In this document: positions 32,650 to 40,988 of the stretch, one piece after another
Layout: the number at the start of each line of letters is the position of its first letter
Position numbering within the stretch: position 1 is the stretch's first letter
Source of the DNA: Dehalococcoidia bacterium
Lineage (GTDB): Bacteria; Chloroflexota; Dehalococcoidia; GIF9; AB-539-J10
Assembly (NCBI GenBank): GCA_021160725.1
Contig: JAGHCA010000016.1
Coordinates: forward strand, 1 to 40,997
Length of the DNA stretch: 40,997 nt
Direction: 5' to 3'
Program-made: the position numbers and the translations under genes
The notes under the pieces: model-generated
Databases searched by the model: none
What the model saw: the letters and a program-made list of their open reading frames with translations, nothing else
What the model was told of the DNA's origin: nothing

Positions 32650-34614
32650 ATGCCAGAAGAAAAAATAATTACTTCAGTGATGGGGGAGAAGCGGTTATTT
32701 TATCCCCCTGAAGAATTAAGCCGAAAAGCTTATATAAAGAGTATCGATGAATATCGCCAGATATACCAGCGTTCTATAAGTGACCCGGAGGGATTCTGGG
32801 GAGAGATGGCAGAGCAAATTGACTGGTATAAGAAGTGGGACAAGGTACTGGTGGAAAATTTCGCAGAAGGTAAACATCAGTGGTTTGTGGGTGGTAAGCT
32901 TAATGTCTGTTATAACTGCTTGGACAGGCATTTAGGAACCTGGCGTAAAAATAGAGCGGCATTAATTTGGGAAGGAGATATTGGTGATAGTCGTGTACTG
33001 ACCTATCAACAGCTGTTCCGAGAGGTATGCCGGTTTGCCAATACCTTGAAGAAATTTGGAGTGAAGAAGGGCGACCGTGTTGCTATCTATCTGCCTATGA
33101 TTCCGGAGTTGCCTATAGCTATGTTGGCATGCGCGCGAATTGGAGCTATTCACAGCGTGGTCTTTGGGGGGTTCAGCGCCGATGCTTTGCGCAACCGGAT
33201 ACAGGATTGCAATGCTGAGATGCTTATTTGTTGCGATGGCTATTATCGTGGTGGTAAAGTGATGCGGAGTAAAGACAATGCTGATGCAGCACTCGATGAG
33301 TGTCCCAGTGTCAAAAATGTGATTGTGGTGAAGAGGACTGACTTGGCGGTAGAGTTAAAACCAAAGCGCGACTTCTGGTGGCATGATGTAGTGACTTCTG
33401 AATCTGTCAAGCTGTATTGCGATGCTGAGGAATTAGATGCTGAGGACCCACTTTTTATCCTGTATACCAGCGGCAGTACAGGCAAGCCGAAAGGGGTGTT
33501 GCATACCCAGGCTGGATATTTGTTGTATGTTCTCCAGACCATGAAATGGATATTTGATGTTAAAGAGGAAGATACTTACTGGTGTACGGCAGACATTGGC
33601 TGGGTAACCGGCCATAGTTATATTGTCTATGGTCCACTGGCGCTGGGGACGACCAGTATGATGTTTGAGGGTGTTCCCAACTATCCACATCCAGATAGGT
33701 TCTGGAGTATCGTGGAAAACTATCAGGTGAATGTTTTCTATACGGCACCAACGGCTATTCGGGCAATAATGAGGGAAGGTGATGAATGGCCTAGGAAGCA
33801 TGATTTAAGCTCGCTGAGGATTCTGGGCACTGTTGGAGAGCCGATTAACCCCGAAGCCTGGATGTGGTATTACAATGTTATTGGTGAGGGCAGATGTCCG
33901 GTTGTAGATACCTGGTGGCAGACGGAGACTGGTGGAATTCTTATTAGTCCTTTACCTGGTGCAATACCAACTAAGCCGGGTTCGGCAACGGTACCTTTTC
34001 CAGGTATTGAGCCAGCGGTGTTGAGAGAGGATGGTACTCCCGCCGAAGTCAACGAGGGTGGCTACTTAGTGATGAAGCGCCCTTGGCCAGGTCTGATGCG
34101 TGGTGTCTACGGTGATCCAGAGAGATTTAGAGAGACTTATTTTACCCGCTTCCCCGGTGTTTACAATACCGGCGACGGTGCCCGGATAGATGAGGATGGC
34201 TATTACTGGTTGATGGGGCGTATAGATGATGTCATTAATGTGTCCGGACACCGCTTGGGTACTGCGGAAATTGAGAGTGCACTGGTGTCTCACCCCAAGG
34301 TTGCCGAGGCAGCGGTGGTAGGTATAAGTCATGATGTCAAGGGACAGGGTATATATGCTTTTGTGACCTTGAAAGAAGGAGTCGAGGCGTCTGACAATCT
34401 TTCGAAGGAACTGGTTGCTCATGTCCGTCGGGAGATTGGTCCCATAGCTACCCCGGACAAGATTCAGTTTGCGGAAGCACTACCCAAGACCAGGAGCGGT
34501 AAGATTATGCGGCGGATACTGGTTAAGGTTGCCTCTGGTGCCACTGAATTGGGTGATACCAGTACTCTGGCTGACCCCTCAGTAGTAGAACAACTGCTTG
34601 AGGGCAGACAATAG
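32650..34614 (+). CDS. acs: Acetyl-CoA synthetase (AMP-forming)
   Basis: Acs activates acetate to acetyl-CoA through acetyl-AMP. The ATG at 32650 (GAGAGGTG upstream) gives 654 aa, the family length; the track's start adds 19 odd residues. The ATP loop [16 protein letters not shown], the acetate and adenylate region [51 protein letters not shown] and the acetylation site [11 protein letters not shown] (Lys about 618) are all intact. With satP it forms an acetate assimilation module. Confidence 0.97.
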   Translation: MPEEKIITSVMGEKRLFYPPEELSRKAYIKSIDEYRQIYQRSISDPEGFWGEMAEQIDWYKKWDKVLVENFAEGKHQWFVGGKLNVCYNCLDRHLGTWRKNRAALIWEGDIGDSRVLTYQQLFREVCRFANTLKKFGVKKGDRVAIYLPMIPELPIAMLACARIGAIHSVVFGGFSADALRNRIQDCNAEMLICCDGYYRGGKVMRSKDNADAALDECPSVKNVIVVKRTDLAVELKPKRDFWWHDVVTSESVKLYCDAEELDAEDPLFILYTSGSTGKPKGVLHTQAGYLLYVLQTMKWIFDVKEEDTYWCTADIGWVTGHSYIVYGPLALGTTSMMFEGVPNYPHPDRFWSIVENYQVNVFYTAPTAIRAIMREGDEWPRKHDLSSLRILGTVGEPINPEAWMWYYNVIGEGRCPVVDTWWQTETGGILISPLPGAIPTKPGSATVPFPGIEPAVLREDGTPAEVNEGGYLVMKRPWPGLMRGVYGDPERFRETYFTRFPGVYNTGDGARIDEDGYYWLMGRIDDVINVSGHRLGTAEIESALVSHPKVAEAAVVGISHDVKGQGIYAFVTLKEGVEASDNLSKELVAHVRREIGPIATPDKIQFAEALPKTRSGKIMRRILVKVASGATELGDTSTLADPSVVEQLLEGRQ

Positions 34615-34919
34615 TTCGGACTAAACAGGCACCGCGTATAGCTCAGTGCCATATCCGGTATTTTTCAACCGCGACTAACTGCATGTAGTAAGCGAAAGTT
34701 GAACAATTGGTGTAGGGAAACCTCACTCGGATTTTTTGCTTATATGTGGGCCTTGGTACCCATTACTTGTGAAAACTTTAATGTTGATGAGGTGCTTCTG
34801 TCATGGCCGGTGCGGTGCATTCCCAAAGTGGGTGCTGGGCTATAAGTTGGACAAAACGGCGTTGACACAAAGGTAAATGCAAGGAATAAGCACCTGATGC
34901 CAGGGAAGCTATAGTCCAT
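34615..34919. other. Intergenic stretch after acs
   Basis: About 300 bp without a convincing gene. GGCAC and GTGCC (34628-34632, 34646-34650) could form a weak hairpin before TATTTTT, a possible acs terminator. A 33-codon plus-strand frame starting at 34745 (MWALVPITCENF) continues after a stop with coding-like sequence and may be a decayed gene, but I cannot name it. Confidence 0.35.
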
Positions 34920-34925
34920 TATAAT
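34920..34925 (+). promoter_or_regulatory. -10 box abutting the DNA glycosylase start
   Basis: A perfect TATAAT ends 7 nt before the ATG at 34933. The predicted start point falls at or one base before the ATG and there is no Shine-Dalgarno, so a leaderless mRNA is expected. No clear -35 hexamer was seen at 16-18 bp. Confidence 0.5.
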
Positions 34926-34932
34926 TGCTTTC

Positions 34933-35625
34933 ATGGAATATCCATTAATGGACATTTACCACAAACTCCTTGCTGCGTTCGGGCATCGGCATTGGTGGCC
35001 TGCTCAGACAAGAGATGAGGTGATCATAGGTGCAATTCTTACCCAGAACGTGGCATGGAAAAATGCAAAGGCAGCTATTGATAATCTCAGGAAGCACAAC
35101 CTGCTCACTTTAAAGGCAATTCATGAAGTTAGCATTTCAGAAATTGCTACCTTGATCAAGCCGGCCAGGTTCTATAACCAGAAGGCACAAAAACTGAAGT
35201 ATTTCATAGATTTCCTATTCTACAAATACGGTGGGAATTTGGATGCCCTGTTCTCACAGGATACTGGTGAGCTAAGACGGGAACTCCTCAACATCAAGGG
35301 TTTAGGTGAGGAAACAGTGGATTCTATACTGCTCTACGCTGGGGAAAAACCTGTGTTTGTTATTGATGCCTACACGAAGAGGATATTTTCAAGGCTGGGA
35401 TTAACAGATAAAGAGTGGAGTTACCATGCATATCAGCATTTCTTCATGGAGCGCCTGGTTAAGGATGCGAAATTATACAGTGATTACCATGCTCAAATAG
35501 TGCATCTAGGGCATGTGTATTGTAAAAAGCATGAACCTAAGTGCACAGAATGTCCTTTGAATAAGCTTTGCCGGTCTTGTGTACCCAATCCTCCACTGGA
35601 ATACTTGAAAGTAGTTGAAGTGTAG
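34933..35625 (+). CDS. HhH-GPD DNA glycosylase with [4Fe-4S] cluster, endonuclease III / MagIII-like
   Basis: A base-excision repair glycosylase of 230 aa. The helix-hairpin-helix is LLNIKGLGEETVDSILLYAG (118-137), the catalytic Asp145 is in PVFVIDAYTKR, and the cluster ligands Cys197, 204, 207 and 213 have exactly the endonuclease III spacing C-x6-C-x2-C-x5-C. The Lys that gives endonuclease III its AP-lyase activity is replaced by Glu127, so it should be a monofunctional glycosylase. ETVDSILLYA and FVIDAYTKR resemble 3-methyladenine glycosylase MagIII. Substrate not provable here. Confidence 0.85.
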   Translation: MEYPLMDIYHKLLAAFGHRHWWPAQTRDEVIIGAILTQNVAWKNAKAAIDNLRKHNLLTLKAIHEVSISEIATLIKPARFYNQKAQKLKYFIDFLFYKYGGNLDALFSQDTGELRRELLNIKGLGEETVDSILLYAGEKPVFVIDAYTKRIFSRLGLTDKEWSYHAYQHFFMERLVKDAKLYSDYHAQIVHLGHVYCKKHEPKCTECPLNKLCRSCVPNPPLEYLKVVEV

Positions 35626-35631
35626 GAGTTA

Positions 35632-35828
35632 GTGGAGATATTTCGGTGGAGGTTGGAAGAGGAGAGCACTCAACTAAGTAAAGATAAGAGGACTAAGCTG
35701 GCGGAAGAGATCGGTGATGTCGTGATTTATCTAGCTAACCTGTCAGACAAATTTGATATAGAGCCATTAACGGCTGCTAAGAAAAACTCAAGCTAAATGA
35801 AGCAATATATCCCAGTCATATTACCTGA
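35632..35828 (+). pseudogene. MazG-like nucleotide pyrophosphohydrolase, truncated and frameshifted
   Basis: Seven nt after the glycosylase a frame reads VEIFRWRLEEESTQLSKDKR then LAEEIGDVVIYLANLSDKF, the second half of the MazG/dCTPase helical bundle with its EEx and ExxD metal ligands. The first about 45 residues are absent and the frame breaks in the A5 run near 35782-35786; one base later it reads KLKLNEAIYPS, the expected C-terminus, to a TGA at 35828. The relic would have cleaned nucleotide pools, which fits its neighbour. Confidence 0.7.
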
Positions 35829-36114
35829 GGTAGTGTTAGGAAGTATTCAGAATATTAGGCAAACTTGAGCCAATAATTAGAAATGGGAGACGATGTGAGG
35901 AGATTTGAACTACTAAAAAGTTCCTGACTCAAGCGCCGGATGCCGTTTTCAAATTGGCTGTAGCTATAATTTATTACCAATACACGAACTTAGGGATGTT
36001 TGATTCTTGTGCACTGCAACCATACAACCCGCGAAGAGTTCGCAAGCATTCTGCCAGTGCCCAACTCCCCATTACACCGTAGTATTTACGTCGACTCTAT
36101 ACCACAACTAACAA
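35829..36114. other. Intergenic stretch, no gene seen
   Basis: No ORF or structured element was recognised between the MazG relic and the small membrane protein gene. Confidence 0.4.
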
Positions 36115-36318
36115 TTAGATGTATCCAAGAGCTATAAATACTCCGAAAACGATGACAATTATTCCTGCGATCTGATGGAAACGATACGTTTTCTCGCCCC
36201 ATAGCATCTTTGAGCGAGCAACAAGTAACCGATAGATAAAAAACTCGCTTTTTAAACTACTGCACACCAGTAAGAACAGACCTGCTAAAATTACTAAAGT
36301 CCCCCATAGTAGATGCAT
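36115..36318 (-). CDS. Small membrane protein with two helices, 67 aa
   Basis: The 67-aa product has two transmembrane helices (about 2-20, LLWGTLVILAGLFLLVCSS, and about 48-66, IAGIIVIVFGVFIALGYI) joined by a basic loop with RSKMLWGEKTYRFHQ. GGGAG precedes the ATG by 7 nt. It is not a family I recognise. A possible promoter is the extended -10 in the palindrome at 36395-36419. The ORF has no rival frame and a good start site. Confidence 0.6.
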   Translation of the reverse strand: MHLLWGTLVILAGLFLLVCSSLKSEFFIYRLLVARSKMLWGEKTYRFHQIAGIIVIVFGVFIALGYI

Positions 36319-36394
36319 CTTTCATCTCCCTTAATAGTTATATCTAAAGTCTTTGTGAATATCCATAATCATTCCTTGAATATGGATTTTAGGT

Positions 36395-36419
36395 ATTATA
36401 GCACGGTGGTTGCTATAAT
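36395..36419. promoter_or_regulatory. Palindrome holding two divergent extended -10 promoters
   Basis: ATTATAGC-9 nt-GCTATAAT is a perfect inverted repeat. Each arm reads TGCTATAAT on its own strand, an extended -10 (TGnTATAAT). The minus arm points to the small membrane protein; the plus arm points into a region with no gene (36420-36660). Confidence 0.5.
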
Positions 36420-36666
36420 GCGTGATATCATTTGCTTAATAATGTGAGAATTACCACTGGGCAAACATCGGGATGAGTATCCTGACTACGTAGGTTTGCC
36501 TTTCCGAGGCACCCCACTTAAGCCTACCTCGTAGCTTCTTGCCTGTCAACCATGGTGGGGTATAACAAAGTCAGAGTTGTTGGGTCACTTTCTGATGATT
36601 TGAGTAGCGCGTGAATTAGGGCAGCAATTAGGTATTTCAGCCATTTTAACGATAAACCCTGGTCTA
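36420..36666 (+). other. Non-coding stretch with foldable segment
   Basis: Downstream of the plus-strand -10 no gene is seen. At 36486-36534 CTACG/CGTAG and TAGG/CCTA enclose a small GCCT-TTCCG-AGGC hairpin, a possible structured RNA. The stretch ends at the typA stop on the other strand. Confidence 0.35.
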
Positions 36667-38496
36667 TTACTTTATGCTTCGCTTAGAAGAAGAGATGTCC
36701 CTTAATCGTTGTGCCTGGGTAAGTAACTTTTTCCTCAGTCTGATATTCTCAGGAGTTACCTCAGCCAGTTCATCATTATTTATAAAATCAATGGCTTGCT
36801 CCAGGCTCAACTGTATGGGATGTGTCAGCTTTATGGCAATATCGGATGTAGACGCGCGCATATTGGTCTTCCTCTTTTCTTTGCACACGTTGATAGCTAT
36901 GTCTTGCAGCCGCGAATTTAACCCTACTATCATACCCTCATAGACTAGTGTACCGGGTTTAATAAAGGTGAAGCCCCGCCCCTGGGCATTATTTAGACCA
37001 TAGGTGACAGCTATGCCCTGTTCTGATGCTACCAGCACCCCGTTACGAGTCGTAATTATATCTCCATAATAAGGTTCATAGCCAAGAAAAGTGGTATTCA
37101 TGATGCTTTCACCACGTGTGGCGGCAGAGAAAGCATTACGGAAGCCAATGAGTCCTTTTGTAGGCACATGGAATACTAAACGCACATTATCGTGGCCATC
37201 ATTGTGCATATTCACAAGTTGAGCTTGTCGCTTGCTCAGCATCTCGGTTAAAACTCCAAGATATTTATCTTTGGTATCAATGGTAAGAACCTCCACAGGT
37301 TCTACAAGATTACCGTCAACAACTTTGGTGATAGCTTCTGGCTTGGAGACCTCAAATTCGTAGCCCTCCCGGCGCATGGTCTCAATGAGGATAGCCAGAT
37401 GCAGTTCTCCCCTCCCTTTTACCAGAAAGGTGTCTGGACTATCTGTATCCTGTACTCGGAGGCTGAGATTAGTTTCCAGCTCCCTGTAGAGTCGTGCCCG
37501 TAATTGGCGTGTGGTGCAAAAGCTCCCCTCGCGACCGGCAAAAGGTGAGGTGTTTACTCCAATGGTCATCTCTACCGTTGGTTCGCCAATCTCTATGCGT
37601 GGTAGAGCTTCAGGCTGCTCCGGGCTGGCAATGGTATCTCCAATGTTGATTTTGTCGATACCGGTCACAGCTACTATATCACCTGCCTCGGCTTCATCTA
37701 CCTTCAAGCGCTTGAGACCGAGATAGGTAAACACTTCACTAATCTCATAATGAGATACACTTCCGTCAACACCCACACCGACTACCGGGCCGTGTGGAGC
37801 AACCTTTCCTCTTCGGATTCTACCAATAGCTATCTTACCTTTATGGCTGTCATAGCCTAGATTAGAAACCAGCATTTGAAATGGCCCACTTTCAATTTGC
37901 GGTGGTGGTACTTTTTTCAATATGCATTCGAAGAGGGGAGCAATATCCTTGCCTTTCATGCCCAATTCAGTTACGACAGTGCCTTCCCGTGCACTGGCAT
38001 ACAGCACCGGAAAGTCAAGCTGGTCAGCACTGATAGCTAATTCTAAGAACAGATCCTCGGTAAGTTTTAGCACGTCTGCTATCCGTGAGTTTCGCCTGTC
38101 TACTTTGTTGATAACTACAATGGGTTTTATACCCATTTCCATTGCCAGTCGAAGCACAAACTTAGTCTGGGGCATGGGGCCTTCTATAGAGTCCACCAGA
38201 AGCAGACAACCATCAGCCATACTTACGACACGCTCTACTTCCCCGCTGAAATCAGCGTGTCCTGGTGTATCAATAATATTGATTTTGACACCCTGGTAAA
38301 CTACGGCAGCATTCTTAGACCTGATGGTAATACCTTTTTCTAGCTCAAGCGCATTCTGGTCCATTATTAATTCGCCAACCATCTGGTTATTTCGGAAAAC
38401 CTTGCTTTGTTTGAGCATGGCATCTACTAAGGTGGTCTTACCGTGGTCAACATGAGCAATAATAGCTATGTTTCTTATGTCGCTGCGATAATTCAT
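36667..38496 (-). CDS. typA: GTP-binding translation factor TypA/BipA
   Basis: This ribosome-associated GTPase is linked to stress, low temperature and 50S assembly. The 609-aa protein has the EF-G-like G domain: G1 [10 protein letters not shown] (14-23), G2 ITIRSKNA, G3 DTPGHADF and G4 NKVDR. Domain II, domain III, domain V and the TypA-specific C-terminal domain (about 485-609, with [44 protein letters not shown]) follow. It is a single gene with a long inverted repeat in its upstream region. Confidence 0.97.
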   Translation of the reverse strand: MNYRSDIRNIAIIAHVDHGKTTLVDAMLKQSKVFRNNQMVGELIMDQNALELEKGITIRSKNAAVVYQGVKINIIDTPGHADFSGEVERVVSMADGCLLLVDSIEGPMPQTKFVLRLAMEMGIKPIVVINKVDRRNSRIADVLKLTEDLFLELAISADQLDFPVLYASAREGTVVTELGMKGKDIAPLFECILKKVPPPQIESGPFQMLVSNLGYDSHKGKIAIGRIRRGKVAPHGPVVGVGVDGSVSHYEISEVFTYLGLKRLKVDEAEAGDIVAVTGIDKINIGDTIASPEQPEALPRIEIGEPTVEMTIGVNTSPFAGREGSFCTTRQLRARLYRELETNLSLRVQDTDSPDTFLVKGRGELHLAILIETMRREGYEFEVSKPEAITKVVDGNLVEPVEVLTIDTKDKYLGVLTEMLSKRQAQLVNMHNDGHDNVRLVFHVPTKGLIGFRNAFSAATRGESIMNTTFLGYEPYYGDIITTRNGVLVASEQGIAVTYGLNNAQGRGFTFIKPGTLVYEGMIVGLNSRLQDIAINVCKEKRKTNMRASTSDIAIKLTHPIQLSLEQAIDFINNDELAEVTPENIRLRKKLLTQAQRLRDISSSKRSIK

Positions 38497-38530
38497 ATAT
38501 GTTTGCGAAATCCTATACCTTAATTACTAT

Positions 38531-38572
38531 AATTGGCATTATTATGATGTCCAGGAAGTTCAAATGCCAATT
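38531..38572. repeat. Long inverted repeat upstream of typA
   Basis: AATTGGCATT (38531-38540) and AATGCCAATT (38563-38572) are perfect 10-bp inverted arms 22 nt apart, 35 bp before the typA start. It could be a regulator site with a looped centre or a leader hairpin. Confidence 0.5.
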
Positions 38573-38749
38573 CATACTCTTCATGAGGAAGACATTTTAA
38601 CTGACATATCTTAGTTCGATGTCGAGAGCTATGGCAATGTGCCAAATGAGACTTTATTGCTCCTAGTCTCCATCAAGCAAGATAGCGTTTTGCCTTGTTT
38701 AGGTACCAGTTACCTTTTTGTTATCACCCCGCTCATTCTGTATTGCACG

Positions 38750-39919
38750 CTATCGTAATTGCTGTGAAGAGCGAATGTATCTCTTAGATGGTAAAGGCAT
38801 TGCGTAATCAAAGTTTTGCAGCCTCCGGTGTTCCAGTAGCATGTTGAGAAGGTGTTCAAGAGCGCGTACCATGGGCGTATCTTCACTTGTCACGAATGTA
38901 AATGCGGTGCCTGTTTTGCCAATTCGTCCGGTGCGGCCGATACGATTAATGTAGGCGTCCGTACTGTCAGGCATGTCGTAGTTAACAACGTGCGAAATAT
39001 TCAGAACATCGATGCCACGGGCGGCAATATCAGTCGCCACCAGAACCTTAAATGAGCCAGCACGGAAGCCATCAAGCGCGGTTCGACGCTGGCACTGAGA
39101 CATGTTACCTTGCAATGAGGTCGCCCGATAGCCCGCTTTCGTCAGTTGCTGCGTAACATGCGCGGCACGGTGTTTGGTGCGGGTAAAGACAAGTACTGAC
39201 TCCGTTTCAGTATGGTGTAAGAGTTCTATCAGCAGCGCAGTTTTGCGATGTTGCTTCACGGGATACAGTGTGTGAGACACTGTGGTTGCCGGTGATATGT
39301 GACCAATTTGTACCGTGACCGGGTCATGCAGGATTTCTTGTACCAGATGCCGGATATCATCAGGCATGGTGGCTGAGAAAAGGAGTGTCTGCCGCGGCTT
39401 TAGCAGACATCTCAAAATATTACGGATGTCGGACAGAAAACCCATATCGAACATACGGTCTGCCTCGTCGATTACAAGGACTTCCAGTTGTGAAAGGTCG
39501 ATCGTACCTTTCCAAAGATGGTCGAGCAATCGCCCGGGGCAGGCTACTATGATTTCGATTCCATTGCGTAGTCTCCAGGCTTGTTGTTCCATACTCACAC
39601 CACCGTAGATGGAAATACTTCGCAACCCGGTTTGTTTCCCCAATTCATCTATAGTTTCATATGTTTGCTCAGCCAGCTCGCGTGTGGGCGAGATTATGAG
39701 AGCACCTACACGACCTTTTGGGCTTTGCAACAGACGCTGCAGAATTGGCAGCACAAAAGCTGCAGTTTTGCCTGTGCCGGTCTGGGCCAGACCAATGAGA
39801 TCGCGGCCCTGCATAATGGATGGGATGGATTTAGCTTGGATTGGTGTAGGTGTAATGTAACCGACTGCTTGTACACCAGCCATGACCCTCGGATGAAGAT
39901 TAAAGATTTCGAAGTTCAT
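38750..39919 (-). CDS. DEAD-box RNA helicase (RhlE/CshA-like)
   Basis: This ATP-dependent RNA helicase has 389 aa and is compact, with only a short basic C-terminal tail. Motifs: Q motif YITPTPIQ (21-28), Walker A AQTGTGKT (45-52), PTRELAEQ, DEAD (151-154), SAT near 185, ARGID and HxxGRxGR (here INRIGRTGRIGKTG). RecA-like domain 1 spans about 1-205 and domain 2 about 210-365. It begins 23 nt after the RRM protein gene with AAGGGGA upstream, so it is the last gene of a likely cold-responsive RNA operon. Confidence 0.95.
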   Translation of the reverse strand: MNFEIFNLHPRVMAGVQAVGYITPTPIQAKSIPSIMQGRDLIGLAQTGTGKTAAFVLPILQRLLQSPKGRVGALIISPTRELAEQTYETIDELGKQTGLRSISIYGGVSMEQQAWRLRNGIEIIVACPGRLLDHLWKGTIDLSQLEVLVIDEADRMFDMGFLSDIRNILRCLLKPRQTLLFSATMPDDIRHLVQEILHDPVTVQIGHISPATTVSHTLYPVKQHRKTALLIELLHHTETESVLVFTRTKHRAAHVTQQLTKAGYRATSLQGNMSQCQRRTALDGFRAGSFKVLVATDIAARGIDVLNISHVVNYDMPDSTDAYINRIGRTGRIGKTGTAFTFVTSEDTPMVRALEHLLNMLLEHRRLQNFDYAMPLPSKRYIRSSQQLR

Positions 39920-39942
39920 TATGTCCCCTTATATCGGGTAGG

Positions 39943-40281
39943 CTAATACCTTTTCTGCCTACCGCCTCTTTCACCACCGTAGCCACCACCATAGCCACCA
40001 CCCCTCCTATTATCATGGAACCCACCGTCTCTGTTGCCAGAACGAGGACGTGCCTCATTAACCACAATAGTTCGCTTTCTTAGTACCTTCCCGTTAAGGT
40101 CTGTAATTGCAGCTTCAGCCTCAGACTTTGAGGCCATTTCAACAAAGCCAAATCCCTTAGGTTGCCCGCTGAACTTATCGTTCAGGATGCTTGCAGATAC
40201 CATTTCTCCGTAAGCCAAGAATTCCTTCTGTAATTCCTCTTCGGTCGAGTCATAGGATAAATTACCTACATAGATTCTCAT
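39943..40281 (-). CDS. RRM-type RNA-binding protein with Gly-rich tail
   Basis: The 112-aa protein is one RNA recognition motif (1-80) with RNP2 IYVGNL (3-8) and RNP1 KGFGFVEM (42-49), then a Gly/Arg-rich tail (about 86-112, RRGGGYGGGYGGERGG). It resembles cyanobacterial cold-induced Rbp proteins. It binds RNA and probably helps the helicase encoded directly after it. AAGGAGGG precedes the ATG. Confidence 0.94.
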   Translation of the reverse strand: MRIYVGNLSYDSTEEELQKEFLAYGEMVSASILNDKFSGQPKGFGFVEMASKSEAEAAITDLNGKVLRKRTIVVNEARPRSGNRDGGFHDNRRGGGYGGGYGGERGGRQKRY

Positions 40282-40449
40282 ATTAAAACCCTCCTTTTTA
40301 AATTACTTAAATCTTAATTACCTGTTTGTTGCATCGCGACTTGCAATGACATGTCACGCCAACACATTTTAAAAACATGCATAACCTGGGTATACCTGGA
40401 CTATGTGTGCTATTGAAGCTAAGCTAGCGTTATCTACTCAATCCGACCT

Positions 40450-40471
40450 TATTGTAGCGATCGCTACAATA
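40450..40471. repeat. 22-bp perfect palindrome between the RRM and zinc-ribbon genes
   Basis: TATTGTAGCGATCGCTACAATA is self-complementary over all 22 bases. It lies about 75 bp after the zinc-ribbon stop and about 170 bp before the RRM start. A second small inverted repeat, ATGCTA-CACT-TAGCAT, is at 40515-40530. A regulator-binding site or RNA hairpin is possible. Confidence 0.6.
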
Positions 40472-40545
40472 CAACAATCTCTTTTCGCCGAACTTGAAGG
40501 AGACTCTGTCTTGCATGCTACACTTAGCATACATACCCGGAAGGT

Positions 40546-40734
40546 TTAATAGCGTGATGTATAGTTGTCGCCACCGCTTCCACTACGCTGTGCTTTTCTT
40601 GCTCGACGGCATTGGGGACAACGCTTAGGTTCATTCTGCAGTCCACGAGAGGAATAGAACTCTTGTTCTCCAGCCGTGAAGATGAACTCTTGCCCACAAT
40701 CGGAGCATTGAAGTGACTTATCTTGAAAACTCAT
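40546..40734 (-). CDS. Small zinc-ribbon protein
   Basis: The 62-aa protein has one treble-clef-like zinc site from Cys10, Cys13, Cys39 and Cys42 (LQCSDCGQEF and KRCPQCRRARK) and the family core EFIFTAGEQEFY with NEPKRCP. Homologues are small zinc-ribbon proteins of unknown role, often near RNA-binding genes. GAGGAGGT precedes the ATG. It lies upstream of the RRM and helicase genes on the same strand; a 260-nt gap with palindromes separates them. Confidence 0.85.
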   Translation of the reverse strand: MSFQDKSLQCSDCGQEFIFTAGEQEFYSSRGLQNEPKRCPQCRRARKAQRSGSGGDNYTSRY

Positions 40735-40837
40735 TGGATAACCTCCTCTTTTTAAATTTTGGTTAGAGTCCGGCTATCCAATACTTAAATAAACCTGCTG
40801 ATATTCCAGGAAGCTTGTAATAACCTGAACTATTCAT

Positions 40838-40866
40838 ATTATACACTAAAGAGAACTCTTTTACAA
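40838..40866 (-). promoter_or_regulatory. Promoter for the zinc-ribbon gene
   Basis: On the minus strand TTGTAA (40866-40861), 17 bp and perfect TATAAT (40843-40838). The start point would be near 40831, leaving a 5' leader of about 97 nt before the zinc-ribbon ATG, long enough for a temperature- or structure-sensing leader. Confidence 0.55.
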
Positions 40867-40886
40867 TTCGTCGATTTGAATCATCT

Positions 40887-40936
40887 AAAATCTAACCCAA
40901 GGGGGAGTTATTAAATCACGAAAATCTAACCGAAGG
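40887..40936. repeat. Direct repeat upstream of the last gene start
   Basis: AAAATCTAACCCAAGG (40887-40902) and AAAATCTAACCGAAGG (40921-40936) differ at one base and are 34 bp apart, about three helical turns. They may be paired binding sites for a regulator of the gene starting at 40988. Confidence 0.5.
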
Positions 40937-40946
40937 TATTAAGATT

Positions 40947-40988
40947 TGGCCCGGTTACTACTGCTGTAAAGGAGGTAAAACCGGGCCA
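40947..40988 (+). promoter_or_regulatory. Hairpin enclosing a Shine-Dalgarno at the window end
   Basis: TGGCCCGGTT (40947-40956) and AACCGGGCCA (40979-40988) form a perfect 10-bp GC-rich stem. The loop holds AAAGGAGG and the A of the next ATG closes the stem, so folding would affect initiation. Confidence 0.55.

Noticed and set aside
34634-34710. tRNA-like box (TATAGCTCAGT) after acs
   Set aside because: No acceptor stem, no GTTCGAATC T-loop at the right distance and no cloverleaf; chance match to a D-arm.
34740-34955. 71-aa minus-strand ORF before the glycosylase
   Set aside because: No ribosome-binding site, overlaps the glycosylase start and its promoter, and no recognisable motif.
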